From: Pyxidicoccus trucidator
Lineage (GTDB): Bacteria; Myxococcota; Myxococcia; Myxococcales; Myxococcaceae
DNA length: 64,000 nucleotides
Assembly: GCF_010894435.1 (NCBI RefSeq)
Contig: NZ_JAAIXZ010000007.1
Span: forward strand, 68,879 to 132,878
Reading direction: 5' to 3'
Each line of letters opens with the position of its first letter. Positions within the stretch are counted from its first letter, which is position 1. Shown in pieces: positions 1 to 9,517 of the stretch. The position numbers and the translations under genes are program-made. The notes below the pieces were generated by a model, which had not been told where the DNA came from, did no database searches, and was given only the letters and a program-made list of their open reading frames with translations.

Positions 1-948
1 GAGCCGCTCATCCTCATCGTCCGTCACCTGCGAGACGCGCTCGGTGCTGGCCGCGCGCGCATCGAGGTGCCCGACCCGGACCTGGGACGTGGGCACTACC
101 CGGGTGAGCGCGTGGGGCCCGGGGGCGGCCTCGTCCACCGCCCCCTGCGGAGCTGGTGTGACCTGGCCGAGGGCCTCTCGTGCCGGCTGCTCACCCCGCG
201 CGCGGTGGATGGCACCCACGTGGCGCTCACCTTCGAGCGGCTCGGTGCGGAGGCGGCCTGGCATGCGGGCGGGGGCGCGTCGGAAGAAGCGCCTCCGCCG
301 CAGGAGCGCTATGGCGCCGCCTCCGAGTTCGCCCGGGTGCGCAAGCTGGAGGACGCGGGCTTCCTGCTGCCCTGGCTGGAGGCGCTCGGGCGCATCCACC
401 TGCCCCCGGGGGCGAGGGTGCTGGACCTGGGCGTGAATCGCGGTGACGAATTGGCCGCCTTCGCGTGGCTGGAAGGCGCCCCGGACGTCACCTTCGTCGG
501 CGTGGACCATGGCGCCAGCGCGCTCGCCGAGGCGCGGGCCCGCTTCCCCGACGCGCGGCACAGTTTCGTGCTCGCGGACCTCAATGCCCTGCCTGCCGGG
601 CTGGGGCGCTTCAGCCTCGTGCTGTCGGTGGGCACGCTGCAGAGCCCCGGCGTGGACGACCATGCGCTGCTGCGCCGGCTCGTGCAGGAGCACCTGGAGC
701 CACGGGCCTCGCTGGTGCTCGGCTTCCCCAACTCGCGTTTCCGGGATGGGGAAGTGGTCTACGGCGCGCGCGTGCGCAACCTTCGCGAGCCGGACCTGTC
801 ACTGCTGGTGAAGGACCTGTCCTTCTACCGTCGCTACCTGCACCAGCACGGCTTCCGCACCTTCCTCGGGGGCAAGTATGACCTGCTGCTCACAGCCGTG
901 CGGGGCGGTGCCAGTCCTTCCAGGACGGACTCCGAGCCCCTGGATTGA
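1..948 (+). CDS. class I SAM-dependent methyltransferase, 5' end outside window
   Basis: The frame is open to the left edge, so the true start lies upstream and only the last 315 codons are seen. A Rossmann-type SAM-binding core is visible: a glycine motif VLDLGVNRGDEL, then FVGVDHG with the acidic residue expected at the end of the second strand, then a stretch SLVLSVGTLQSPGVDD like the motif after strand four. The part before this core (window residues 1-120) resembles no domain I know and may bind the substrate. No neighbour on this side shows the substrate. The ORF ends just before a hairpin and the promoter region of the next gene. Methyltransferase fold is fairly secure; the substrate is unknown. 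Confidence 0.7.
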   Translation, partial: EPLILIVRHLRDALGAGRARIEVPDPDLGRGHYPGERVGPGGGLVHRPLRSWCDLAEGLSCRLLTPRAVDGTHVALTFERLGAEAAWHAGGGASEEAPPPQERYGAASEFARVRKLEDAGFLLPWLEALGRIHLPPGARVLDLGVNRGDELAAFAWLEGAPDVTFVGVDHGASALAEARARFPDARHSFVLADLNALPAGLGRFSLVLSVGTLQSPGVDDHALLRRLVQEHLEPRASLVLGFPNSRFRDGEVVYGARVRNLREPDLSLLVKDLSFYRRYLHQHGFRTFLGGKYDLLLTAVRGGASPSRTDSEPLD

Positions 949-970
949 ATGTCGGGGGGAAACCCTCGCG

Positions 971-987
971 CCCTCCTATCGGGAGGG
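971..987 (+). terminator. hairpin after the methyltransferase gene
   Basis: A 6-bp perfect stem, CCCTCC paired with GGAGGG around a 5-nt loop, starts 22 nt after the stop codon and is followed by TTG. The position fits a terminator, but the T tract is very short. Confidence 0.4.
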
Positions 988-1062
988 TTGATGCCCACCT
1001 CATCACTCCCAGATTTCAGCGCTTCAAGGCGTTGCAATTCTTCGTGGGCCTGAGGGGGCGTG

Positions 1063-4000
1063 ATGGTTCGATGGGGTGGGTGGTTGCTATTGGCGGCGGG
1101 TGTCTGTCTTTTGCCCGCCTCGGGCCGGGCGTCGACTGGAGCCGCGCCCTCCGCGAACTGGGACCCCGTGCCGGTCTGTCCGACGCCGCGCTGTGCGCCT
1201 GCCCTGCCGGTCAAGGACATCGCCTTCGGCCGGAGGTCGGGCCTTCCCGCCTCGTTCGTCGACCTGGGGGGCACGCTGTCCTTCAGCGCGATGAACCGCC
1301 CCTACGGCCGCGAGCTGTGGCGGAGCGACGGGACGGCCGCCGGCACTGCCCTGGTCAAGGACATCAATCCCGGCCCCGAGGATGGGCTGCAGGACTTCGA
1401 TGACGAGACGGGAGTCGCCAACGAGCGGGTGGCGGTGAGGGAGGGAGTGCTCTTCTTCCAGGCCGACGATGGAGTGCATGGCCGTGAGCTGTGGCGGAGC
1501 GACGGGACGGAGGCGGGCACGGTGCTCGTCAAGGACATCCAACCGGGTCCGGACGGCTCGTTCCTCTCGGGGCTGCTGCTCGTGGACGGCGTCCTCTACT
1601 TCTCCGCGTTCGACGAGCTGCACGGCCGCGAGCTGTGGCGGAGCGATGGGACGGAGGCCGGCACCTGGCGGGTGGCCGACATCTTCCCGGGGCCCTCGGA
1701 CTCGCGACCCGACTCGCTGAACGTCATGGGCGGCACGCTCTTCTTCGAGGCCGACGACGGTGTCCACGGCAGTGAGCTGTGGCGGAGCGACGGGACGAAG
1801 GCGGGCACGGTGCTCGTCAAGGACATCGCTCCCGGAGAAGAGGGCGGCGGCCCGTTCCACCTGACCGTGCTGGGCGGCACGTTGTTCTTCACCGCCTTCG
1901 ACACGCTGCACGGCCGCGAGCTGTGGAAGAGCGACGGGACGGAGGCGGGCACGGTGCTCGTCGAGGACCTCAATCCCGGTCCCGAGTGGTCGAGCCCCAA
2001 CGGCCTCATCGCCGTGGGCGGGCGCGTCTTCCTGTTCGCGCGTACTCCGGAGAACGGCGAGGAGCCGTGGGTCAGCGATGGGACGGAAGCAGGGACCTTC
2101 CTCGTCAAGGACATCTACCCCGGGCCCGAGGACTCGTTCCCCGACTTCGACATCCCCCGCTTTCGCGTGGGCCTGGGCGGCGTCCTGATGTTCGACGCGG
2201 AGGACGGAGTACGTGGCATCGAGCTGTGGCGGAGCGACGGGACGGAGGCGGGGACGGTGCTCGTCAAGGACATCCTCCCCGGCCCCGGGAACTCGACGCC
2301 GGCGTGGCTGGCGGAGGTGGCGGGAGTGCTGGTGTTCTCCGCTGACGACGAGCGGGGCCGTGACGAGCTGTGGCGGAGCGATGGGACGGAGGCCGGTACG
2401 TACCGGCTCCGCGCGGCGACCGGCGGGCCTCGCCACAGGGGACCTCGGGCCTTCACTGTCCTGGGCGCGTCCGTCTTCTTCCTGGCCTTCGATGAGAACA
2501 TGGGAGGCGAGCTGTGGTCCCTGCCGTTGGCCTCGCTGCGTGAGTGCAGGACCTCTACGGCAGCGCCCACGGGCCGCCTGGGCGGTGGCCAGGAGACGCG
2601 CCTCCTCGCGGACGCCAAGCCGCAGGCGCGGGGGACCGGCATGCTCGGCTTCTGGGCGTGGTTCCTGGGCCTCCCCGTGCTCGTGGTGGGCACCGCGTGG
2701 GCGTGGCGGCGCCGGGGGCGACCGGCATGGCGGCTGCTGACACTGCTGCTGCTCGTCCTCCCCGGCATGCTGGTGGGTTGCACGTCCGCTGACGTCAGCG
2801 CCGGGGAGGCTCGGAGCGAGGCCCTGGAGGACGAGCCGGAGACGCTGGAGAACACCGCCTTCATGTCGACCTGCAAGGGGGCCTTCCAGGTCAGGGACAT
2901 TGCCGCCTGCATCGAGGACTCCATGCCTCGGGAGCTGGTGGACCTGAAGGGGACGCTGTTCTTCGCCGCGGACGACGGGAGCTCCGGCAACGAGCTGTGG
3001 CGGAGCAATGGCACCCGGGGTGGCACCCGGCGCGTGGACGACATCGCCCCCGGGGCCGCCAGCGGGTCTCCGCTCGGGCTGACCCCGGTGGGCGACCTGC
3101 TCTACTTCTCCGCGGACGACGGGGTCCACGGGCGCGAGCTATGGAAGAGCGATGACACCGCTGCCGGGACGCGGATGGTGGAGGACATCATCCCCGGCCC
3201 CGAGGGCTCGGACCCGGGCGAGCTGACGGTGGTGGACGGCAAGCTCTTCTTCCTTACCCGGACGCCGGACTTCCGCACCGAGCTGTGGAAGAGCGATGGC
3301 ACGCGGGGCGGGACGACCCGGGTGAAGGGGGACGGCTTCCCGTCGCAGCTCGTGGCACTGGGGCGGCTGCTCCTCTTCGCGGCGTATGACCCGGCGACCG
3401 GCTTCGAGCTGTGGCGGAGCAACGGGACCCAGGCCGGGACGTACCTGCTCGCGGACCTGGTGCCAGGGCCCGGCAGCGGGAACCCCATCTTCATGACGCG
3501 GGTGGGCAGCAAGGTGTACTTCGCCGCCAACGCCGGAGGGGAGAACCGGGAGCTGTTCGTCAGCGACGGGACGCCCGGGGGGACGCGGCTGGTGAAGGAC
3601 ATCGTCCCCGGCTCCCAGGGCTCCTATCCAGAGGGCTTCGTCGGGTTGGGCAACACGGTCTTCTTCACCGCCTATGGACCGGACTTCAATCCCCGGCTCT
3701 ACAAGAGCGATGGGACGGCGGAGGGGACGGTGCAGGTGGGGAGCGTCGCCCCGCGGTCCTTCTCGCTGGTGGCCGCGGGCAGACAGGTCTTCTTCACCAA
3801 CCTCCTGGACGGAGATGACATCGAGCTGTGGCGGACCGACGGCACCGACGCGGGGACGCGGAGGGTCAAGGACATCGTCCCCGGCCCCGATGGCTCGGAG
3901 CCTCAGGACCTGACGGCGGTGGGAGACTGGTTGTTCTTCACCGCCTTCGATGCGAGCTCGGGCCGCGAGCTGTGGCGGAGCGACGGCACGGAGGCGGGCA

Positions 4001-4158
4001 CGGTGCGCCTCACGGAGCTCGCACCGGGCTTCCTGTCCCCATACGTGAATGGGGTCACTGTCTCGGGCTCGCGGGTGTTCTTCGCCGCGGATGACACCGT
4101 GACAGGGGAGGAGCTGTGGGCCCTGCCGCTGGCCTGCCTCCCGCCGTCACGGAGATGA
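1063..4158 (+). CDS. ELWxxDGT-repeat protein, apparent head-to-tail fusion of two units
   Basis: I chose ATG 1063 over the adjacent GTG 1060 because GAGGGGG ends 4 nt before it. A signal peptide opens the protein. Eight repeats of the type ELWRSDGTEAGTVLVKDI follow and close with a degenerate cap ELWSLPLA near residue 490. Then comes a membrane-like stretch with a basic tail (WAWRRRGR). Directly after it, residues 555-574 look like a complete lipoprotein signal: a leucine-rich core and lipobox LVGC with Cys574. A second block of eight repeats ends in ELWALPLACL. So one ORF seems to hold two complete secreted proteins joined tail to head. In-frame ATG 2641 and GTGs near 2677-2686 could start a separate second product. 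The function of this repeat family is unknown to me; surface or secreted location is inferred. Confidence 0.85.
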   Translation: MVRWGGWLLLAAGVCLLPASGRASTGAAPSANWDPVPVCPTPRCAPALPVKDIAFGRRSGLPASFVDLGGTLSFSAMNRPYGRELWRSDGTAAGTALVKDINPGPEDGLQDFDDETGVANERVAVREGVLFFQADDGVHGRELWRSDGTEAGTVLVKDIQPGPDGSFLSGLLLVDGVLYFSAFDELHGRELWRSDGTEAGTWRVADIFPGPSDSRPDSLNVMGGTLFFEADDGVHGSELWRSDGTKAGTVLVKDIAPGEEGGGPFHLTVLGGTLFFTAFDTLHGRELWKSDGTEAGTVLVEDLNPGPEWSSPNGLIAVGGRVFLFARTPENGEEPWVSDGTEAGTFLVKDIYPGPEDSFPDFDIPRFRVGLGGVLMFDAEDGVRGIELWRSDGTEAGTVLVKDILPGPGNSTPAWLAEVAGVLVFSADDERGRDELWRSDGTEAGTYRLRAATGGPRHRGPRAFTVLGASVFFLAFDENMGGELWSLPLASLRECRTSTAAPTGRLGGGQETRLLADAKPQARGTGMLGFWAWFLGLPVLVVGTAWAWRRRGRPAWRLLTLLLLVLPGMLVGCTSADVSAGEARSEALEDEPETLENTAFMSTCKGAFQVRDIAACIEDSMPRELVDLKGTLFFAADDGSSGNELWRSNGTRGGTRRVDDIAPGAASGSPLGLTPVGDLLYFSADDGVHGRELWKSDDTAAGTRMVEDIIPGPEGSDPGELTVVDGKLFFLTRTPDFRTELWKSDGTRGGTTRVKGDGFPSQLVALGRLLLFAAYDPATGFELWRSNGTQAGTYLLADLVPGPGSGNPIFMTRVGSKVYFAANAGGENRELFVSDGTPGGTRLVKDIVPGSQGSYPEGFVGLGNTVFFTAYGPDFNPRLYKSDGTAEGTVQVGSVAPRSFSLVAAGRQVFFTNLLDGDDIELWRTDGTDAGTRRVKDIVPGPDGSEPQDLTAVGDWLFFTAFDASSGRELWRSDGTEAGTVRLTELAPGFLSPYVNGVTVSGSRVFFAADDTVTGEELWALPLACLPPSRR

Positions 4159-4179
4159 GGGTGACGCTCAGGACCTGAT

Positions 4180-4204
4180 GAGCGGGCGGCGCTCGCCCCC
4201 GCTC
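4180..4204. terminator. shared terminator between convergent genes
   Basis: GAGCGGG pairs with CCCGCTC around an inner GGC/GCC pair. The hairpin lies in the 44-bp gap between two convergent genes and overlaps the first bases of the cysI stop codon. It could serve both strands. No long T tract is present. Confidence 0.5.
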
Positions 4205-5912
4205 ACGCAGCCTGGGGTGGAGTCACCTTCGCTGGCGCCGCCGGGACGTGGCCGGCGCGCGTCACGTAGTCACCGAAGCCCTCGCCCGGCGTCCGCTCGC
4301 GGGCGTAGGCGGCGAACAGCGGCTCCAGCGCGCCGAGGATGCCCTCCTCGTCGATGTTCTCCCGGTAGAGCCGGTTCATTCGCTGGCCCCGCGCGTCGCC
4401 GCCCAGGTGGAGGTTGTAGCGGCCCGGGGCCTTGCCCACGAGTCCCACCTCCGCCAGGTACGGCCGCGCGCAGCCGTTCGGGCAGCCGGTGATGCGCAGC
4501 AGGAGGTTGGCATCCAGCAGCCCGTGCGCCACCAGCCGCGCCTCCACCTTGCCCACGAACTCCGGCAGGTAGCGCTCCGCCTCCGCCATGGCCAGGCCGC
4601 ACGTGGGCAGCGCCACGCAGGCCAGCGCGTTCTTGCGCAGGGGACTGGCGCTCCGGAAGCCGTCCAGCGCGTACCGGGCCACCAGCGCGTCGATGGCGTC
4701 CTTCGCCTCGGAGCCCACGTTCGCGATGACGAGGTTCTGGTTCGCCGTGAGCCGGAAGTCGCCCTGGTGGAAGCGCGCGATTTCCCGCAGGCCCGTGAGG
4801 TGCTGCGCCCCGGGGCGGTCCGCCACGCGGCCGCTGTCCAGGTGCAGCGTCAGGTGCCACTTCCCGTCGTGCCCCTCCGTCCAGCCGAAGCGGTCCCCGT
4901 TGTGCTCGAAGGCGAACGGGCGCGCCGGCTGCAACGCGAAGCCGAGCCGCCGCTCCAGCTCCGCCGTGAACCAGGGCACCCCGCGCTCCTCCAGCACGTA
5001 CTTCAGCCGCGCGTGCTTGCGGCTCGTCCTGTCTCCGAAGTCGCGATGAATCTTCACCACCTCAGCCGCCACGGCGAGCGTGTGCTCCGGAGGAATGAAG
5101 CCCACCACGTCCGCCAGCCGGGGATACGTCGCCGCGTCACCGTGCGTGGCGCCCATGCCGCCGCCCACCGAGACGTTGAAGCCCACCAGTTCGCCGCCCT
5201 CGAGGATGGCGATGAACCCCAGGTCCTGCGCGAAGACGTCCACGTCGTTCAGCGGCGGCACCGCCACCGCCGTCTTGAACTTCCGGGGCAGGTACGTGGC
5301 GCCGTAGATGGGCTCCTCCTCGCCGCCGGCCACCTTCTCCTCGTCCAGCCAGACCTCGAAGTAGGCGCGCGTCTTCGGCAGCAGGTGCTCGGAGATGCGC
5401 ACCGCCCACTGGTACACCGTCTCGTGGACGCGCGAGTCCACCGGGTTGGGATTGCACAGCACGTTGCGGTTGACGTCTCCGCACGCCGCCAGCGTGTCCA
5501 TCAACGCCGCGTTGATGCGGGCGATGGTCGGCTTGAGGTCGTCCTTGATGACGCCGTGGAGCTGGAACGCCTGTCGCGTGGTGATGCGCAGCGTGTTGTT
5601 GGCGAACTCCGTGGCCAGCGCATCCATGGCCAGCCACTGCGCCGGGGTGCACACGCCGCCGGGCAGGCGCGTGCGGAGCATGAAGCTGTAGGCCGGCTCC
5701 AGCTTCTGCTGCCGGCGCTCCTCGCGGATGTCCCGGTCGTCCTGCTGGTAGCTGCCGTGGAACTTGATGAGGCTGGTGTCCGGCGTGGCGATGCTGCCCG
5801 TCACCGGGTCCACCAGGCTCTCCGCCAGCGTGCCTCTCAGCAGGCGGCTCTGCGTCTTGATGTGCTCCACCTCGGTCAGAGGCTTGGGCTGGTTGCTCAT
5901 GTCGTGACTCAC
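4203..5912 (-). CDS. cysI: sulfite reductase hemoprotein (beta subunit)
   Basis: Cytoplasmic hemoprotein of assimilatory sulfite reductase; it reduces sulfite to sulfide with six electrons from the CysJ flavoprotein. At 569 residues it matches the usual 570. The four cysteines that ligate the 4Fe-4S cluster and siroheme are present as ...LPTCGLAMAEAERY and, about 40 residues on, RITGCPNGCAR. The siroheme-side motifs RITTRQAFQLHG, NRNVLCNPNP and KAPGRYNLHLGG are also intact. The start used is GTG 5912; an in-frame ATG at 5900 is equally possible and neither has a clear Shine-Dalgarno. It is the last gene of the cys operon, 12 nt after cysJ. Assignment is firm. Confidence 0.95.
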   Translation of the reverse strand: MSHDMSNQPKPLTEVEHIKTQSRLLRGTLAESLVDPVTGSIATPDTSLIKFHGSYQQDDRDIREERRQQKLEPAYSFMLRTRLPGGVCTPAQWLAMDALATEFANNTLRITTRQAFQLHGVIKDDLKPTIARINAALMDTLAACGDVNRNVLCNPNPVDSRVHETVYQWAVRISEHLLPKTRAYFEVWLDEEKVAGGEEEPIYGATYLPRKFKTAVAVPPLNDVDVFAQDLGFIAILEGGELVGFNVSVGGGMGATHGDAATYPRLADVVGFIPPEHTLAVAAEVVKIHRDFGDRTSRKHARLKYVLEERGVPWFTAELERRLGFALQPARPFAFEHNGDRFGWTEGHDGKWHLTLHLDSGRVADRPGAQHLTGLREIARFHQGDFRLTANQNLVIANVGSEAKDAIDALVARYALDGFRSASPLRKNALACVALPTCGLAMAEAERYLPEFVGKVEARLVAHGLLDANLLLRITGCPNGCARPYLAEVGLVGKAPGRYNLHLGGDARGQRMNRLYRENIDEEGILGALEPLFAAYARERTPGEGFGDYVTRAGHVPAAPAKVTPPQAA

Positions 5913-5924
5913 GAAGAAAGAGGT

Positions 5925-7784
5925 TCAGTAGACGTCGCGCAGGTAGCGCCGCTGCTCGCGCAAGCCCTGGAGCCAGGCCTCCGCGTCCTCGCGACTCTTC
6001 CCGCCGTGCGTGGAGACCACGTCCACCAACGCCGCGTGGACGTCCGGGGCCATGCGCTGGGCATCGCCGCAGACGTAGAGGGCCGCGCCGCCGTCCAGCC
6101 ACTCGTAGACTTCGCGCCCGGCCTCGCGCAGGCGGTGCTGCACGTAGACCTTCTCCGCGCGGTCTCTCGAGAAGGCCAGGGACAGCTTGTGCAGCGTCTT
6201 CTTCTTCAGCGCCTCCTGCCACTCCACCTGGTAGAGGAACTGCGTGCGGAAGTGCTGCTCTCCGAAGAAGAGCCAGTTGCGGCCGCGCGCGCCCACCTCG
6301 GCACGCTCCTGCACGAAGGCCCGGAAGGGCGCCACGCCCGTGCCGGGGCCAATCATCAGCACGTCCTTGTCGCCGTCCTCCGGCAGGCGGAAGCGCTCGT
6401 TGGGCTCGATGAAGACGCGGACCTTGTCCGTCCCCGCCACGCGCGTGGACAGGTGCGTCGACGCCGCGCCGAAGTGCCGCGTGCCGAACGCCGTGTAGTC
6501 CACCACCGACACCGTCAAATGCGCCTCCGCGCCCACGCGCTTCTGGCTGGACGCAAGCGAGTACAGCCGGGGCGCCAGCTTCCGCAGCGCGGCCACCAGC
6601 TCCTCCGCGCCCCATTGCGCCCGGTGCGTGCGCAGCAGGTCGATGACCTGGTGGCTCGCCAGCAGCGCGCGGAAGCCCTCCGCGCCCTCCGGCTTGAGCA
6701 GCCTTCGCAGCTCGTCGCTGCCCGCCAGCGCCGCGTGGCGCTCCAGGAAGGGACGGTTGAGCTTCGTCAGCTCCAGCTCCTCGCCCAGCCACTTCGCCAG
6801 CGGCAGGGTGCGCCCGTCCCGCGTCACCGCCGCGCCGCCGTCCAGCTTCAGCTCGGACAGGAACGCGTCCACCAACTCGGGCGGGTTGTGCGGCCACACG
6901 CCCAGCGCGTCGCCCGGCGCGTACTCCAGGCCGGAGCCCTCCAGCGACACCTCCACGTGCCGCACGTCCTTGAGCGCGCCACGGGCGGTGATGCGTTGGT
7001 TGACCAGCACCTCGGCGGGGAAGGGCGCCTCCTTGCTGAACGTCGGCGCGGCGGCCGGCTCGCGCAGCTGGACGACGGTGGCACCGGGCGTGGCCTGGGG
7101 CTCCAGCGCCTCGCGCGCCCTGGCGAAGGCCTGGTCCAGCCAGCCATTGGCCACGGGCTCGAAGTCCACGTCGCAGTCGGCGCGCTCCATCAGCCGGGTG
7201 GCGCCCAGCTCCACCAGGCGCGCGTCCAGCACGCGGCCCACCTCGCAGTACTTCGGATAGCTGGAGTCACCCAGCCCCAGCACCGCGAAGCGCAGCCCCT
7301 CCAGCTTCGGGGCTCGCTTGCCCAGCACGTGCTCGCAGAAGCCGCGCGAGTCGTCCGGCGGGTCTCCGTCCCCCTGTGTGCTGATGACCACGCAGAGGAG
7401 GCGCTCCTTCGCCAGCTCCCGCACGGGGTAGTCGCTGGCGCGGAACAGGCGCGTCGGAATCCCCGCGGACTCCACCTGCCGCTTGAGCCGCTCGGCCAGC
7501 AGCCTGCTGTTCCCGGTCTGCGTGCCGTAGACGATGGTGAACGGCGACGCCGGAGCGGCTGCGGGCGGCGCGGACACGGGCGCCGCCACGGACACGGGGG
7601 CGGACACCCCCGTGCCGGAGCGCGCCGCGAGCCCGGCCGTATAGCCGCTCAGCCAGTGCAGGGACGCCGCGTCCAGTCCCTCCACCAGCTTGAGCAGCTG
7701 CGCGCCCTTGTCGTCACCCAGCAGCGCGCTGACGAAGGGCGGAGCGATGGGGCGCGAGGCCCCTCCAGTCGACGACGGGCTCAC
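5925..7784 (-). CDS. cysJ: sulfite reductase flavoprotein (alpha subunit)
   Basis: NADPH-dependent diflavin reductase that feeds electrons to CysI. Domains in order: a short N-terminal segment, a flavodoxin-like FMN domain starting near residue 78 (IVYGTQTGNSRLLAERL), a connecting/FAD domain, and an NADPH-binding ferredoxin-reductase domain with GPGTGVAPFRAF and the C-terminal signature ending YLRDVY. Length is 619 residues against about 600 in E. coli. The GTG start overlaps the cysN stop as GTGA, which suggests translational coupling. A stretch rich in Pro, Ala and Val just before the FMN domain looks like a flexible linker. Assignment is firm. Confidence 0.95.
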   Translation of the reverse strand: MSPSSTGGASRPIAPPFVSALLGDDKGAQLLKLVEGLDAASLHWLSGYTAGLAARSGTGVSAPVSVAAPVSAPPAAAPASPFTIVYGTQTGNSRLLAERLKRQVESAGIPTRLFRASDYPVRELAKERLLCVVISTQGDGDPPDDSRGFCEHVLGKRAPKLEGLRFAVLGLGDSSYPKYCEVGRVLDARLVELGATRLMERADCDVDFEPVANGWLDQAFARAREALEPQATPGATVVQLREPAAAPTFSKEAPFPAEVLVNQRITARGALKDVRHVEVSLEGSGLEYAPGDALGVWPHNPPELVDAFLSELKLDGGAAVTRDGRTLPLAKWLGEELELTKLNRPFLERHAALAGSDELRRLLKPEGAEGFRALLASHQVIDLLRTHRAQWGAEELVAALRKLAPRLYSLASSQKRVGAEAHLTVSVVDYTAFGTRHFGAASTHLSTRVAGTDKVRVFIEPNERFRLPEDGDKDVLMIGPGTGVAPFRAFVQERAEVGARGRNWLFFGEQHFRTQFLYQVEWQEALKKKTLHKLSLAFSRDRAEKVYVQHRLREAGREVYEWLDGGAALYVCGDAQRMAPDVHAALVDVVSTHGGKSREDAEAWLQGLREQRRYLRDVY

Positions 7785-9517
7785 TTCAGGCTCTCCCCGA
7801 GCGCGAGCACGCGCTCCACCTGCTGCTTCACGTCCTCGGACGCCTCCAGCTCCAGCCAGGCCACGCCCGCGTCGCGAGCCTCCGCGCGCAGGGCCCGCCG
7901 TGCCTGGGGCGCATCGGTGTGCACCAGGGCCACCAGCCCCGCGCTGGCCAGCGCCAACGCCACCTCCACGTCACCCCCGACGGCGGAGACGTGCCGGCCC
8001 AGGTCGAACAGGCCGCGCTCCAGCGCGAAGGCGCGGGACGCGGACTCCGGCGTGGCGGGCAGCAGGACGATGGCGCCGGGCTGCCCCAGCCGCGCGCGCC
8101 GCTCGGCCTGCGAGACGAGGGACGACTCCAGCGCCCCCTGCGTGCCCGTCTCGGCCGGCCCCAGCACCATGCCCGCGCCCACCGTGTCGTGCGTGAGGGC
8201 GTCGATGATGATGAAGGCGCCGGTGCGCCGGTTGTCGCGGTACGGGTCGGCCAGCAGCGGCCGGCGGCACACCAGCCGCACCTTGCCGATGTCGTTGAGC
8301 GCCAGCGACTCGGCCGGCACCTCGCCCAGGTCCTCCAGCTCCTTGCGCCAGAGGATGCGCTCCACCTGCGCTGGCGCGGTGCGGGTGGCCTGCTTCACCA
8401 GGTAGCGGCGCGAGCAGTCCAGCGGCTGCTCACCGAACCACACCAGCATCGCGTCGAGCTGGTGCAGCGCCAGCGGCGGCTCGTCCACGTGGGCCAGCAG
8501 GTCTCCCCGGCTTGCGTCCACCTCGTCCGCCAGCCGCAGGGTGATGGAGGCCGGGGCCGAGGCCTCCTCCAGCGGCCCGTCGAAGGTGTCGATGCCCGCC
8601 ACGCGCGTGCGGCGCCCGGAGGGGAGCACCTGCACCTCGTCCCCCACGCGCACGGTGCCGGAGGCCACCTGCCCGGCCAGCCCGCGGTAGTCCTGGTGCG
8701 GCCGGAGCACGTACTGGACGGGGAAGCGGAAGGCCGCGTTGTCCAGCCGGCGCTGGTGGGGCCGGGACTCCAGCCACTCCAGCAGCGTGCCGCCCTCGTG
8801 CCACGGTGTGCGCGCGCTGGGCCGGGTGATGTTGTCACCCCGGCTGGCGCTGACGGGGAACAGGCGCACGCCCTCGAAGCCGAGCGTGTGCGCGAAGTCC
8901 ACCAGCTCCTGTCCGATGCGCTCGAAGATGGCCCGGTCGAAGCCCACCAGGTCCATCTTGTTCACCGCCACGGCCAGGTAGGGGATGCCTAGCAGCGAGG
9001 CGATGTACGCGTGGCGGCGCGTCTGCGGCAGCACGCCCAGCCGCGCGTCCACCAGGATGACCCCCGCGTCCGCCGTGGAGGCGCCCGTGGCCATGTTGCG
9101 CGTGTATTGGATGTGCCCCGGCGTGTCCGCGATGATGATTTTGCGCTTCGGCGTGGACAGGTAGCGGTACGCCACGTCGATGGTGATGCCCTGCTCGCGC
9201 TCGGCGCGCAGGCCGTCGGTGAAGAGGGAGAAGTCCAGCTCCTCTTCCTCGGCGCCGGCCGCGGCCCGCAGGCCCTGGGCCAGGACTTCCGGCGGAAGCT
9301 CCGTCCGGGCGGCGGCCCGCTTCACGCTGGCGCGGCGCACGGCGGAGATCTGGTCCTCGAAGAGGCCGTCGCACTCGTAGAGGAGCCGGCCGATGAGCGT
9401 GGACTTCCCGTCGTCCACGGAGCCCACCACCACCAGGCGCAGCAGCTCGCGGCTGGAGTGCTCGTCGAGGAGCCGCTGCACGTCGGGCTGGGGAGGCGTC
9501 TGCAGTGCGGTGTCCAT
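7781..9517 (-). CDS. cysN: sulfate adenylyltransferase subunit 1 (GTPase) with degenerate APS-kinase-like tail
   Basis: GTPase subunit of ATP sulfurylase; with CysD it turns sulfate and ATP into APS. The G motifs are intact: GSVDDGKSTLIGRLL, DTPGH and NKMD, followed by EF-Tu-like beta-barrel domains. At 578 residues it is about 100 longer than E. coli CysN. The extra C-terminal part, from about residue 455, resembles the APS kinase (CysC) half of CysNC fusions: ALERGLFDLGRHVSAVGGD aligns with the kinase segment ending in LDGD. The P-loop is gone; where GLSGAGKST is expected the sequence reads LPATPESASRAF. The tail is therefore unlikely to be a kinase. It overlaps cysD by 1 nt (TAATG) and cysJ by 4 nt. 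Confidence 0.93.
   Translation of the reverse strand: MDTALQTPPQPDVQRLLDEHSSRELLRLVVVGSVDDGKSTLIGRLLYECDGLFEDQISAVRRASVKRAAARTELPPEVLAQGLRAAAGAEEEELDFSLFTDGLRAEREQGITIDVAYRYLSTPKRKIIIADTPGHIQYTRNMATGASTADAGVILVDARLGVLPQTRRHAYIASLLGIPYLAVAVNKMDLVGFDRAIFERIGQELVDFAHTLGFEGVRLFPVSASRGDNITRPSARTPWHEGGTLLEWLESRPHQRRLDNAAFRFPVQYVLRPHQDYRGLAGQVASGTVRVGDEVQVLPSGRRTRVAGIDTFDGPLEEASAPASITLRLADEVDASRGDLLAHVDEPPLALHQLDAMLVWFGEQPLDCSRRYLVKQATRTAPAQVERILWRKELEDLGEVPAESLALNDIGKVRLVCRRPLLADPYRDNRRTGAFIIIDALTHDTVGAGMVLGPAETGTQGALESSLVSQAERRARLGQPGAIVLLPATPESASRAFALERGLFDLGRHVSAVGGDVEVALALASAGLVALVHTDAPQARRALRAEARDAGVAWLELEASEDVKQQVERVLALGESLK

Noticed and set aside
1087..3129. 680-codon minus-strand frame opposite the ELWxxDGT gene
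   Set aside because: It only mirrors the repeat; periodic antisense reading, no independent evidence.
4248..8405. 1,385-codon open frame on the plus strand opposite the cys genes
   Set aside because: It is the antisense shadow of cysI, cysJ and cysN caused by high GC; composition is His/Arg/Leu-rich and no motif is seen.
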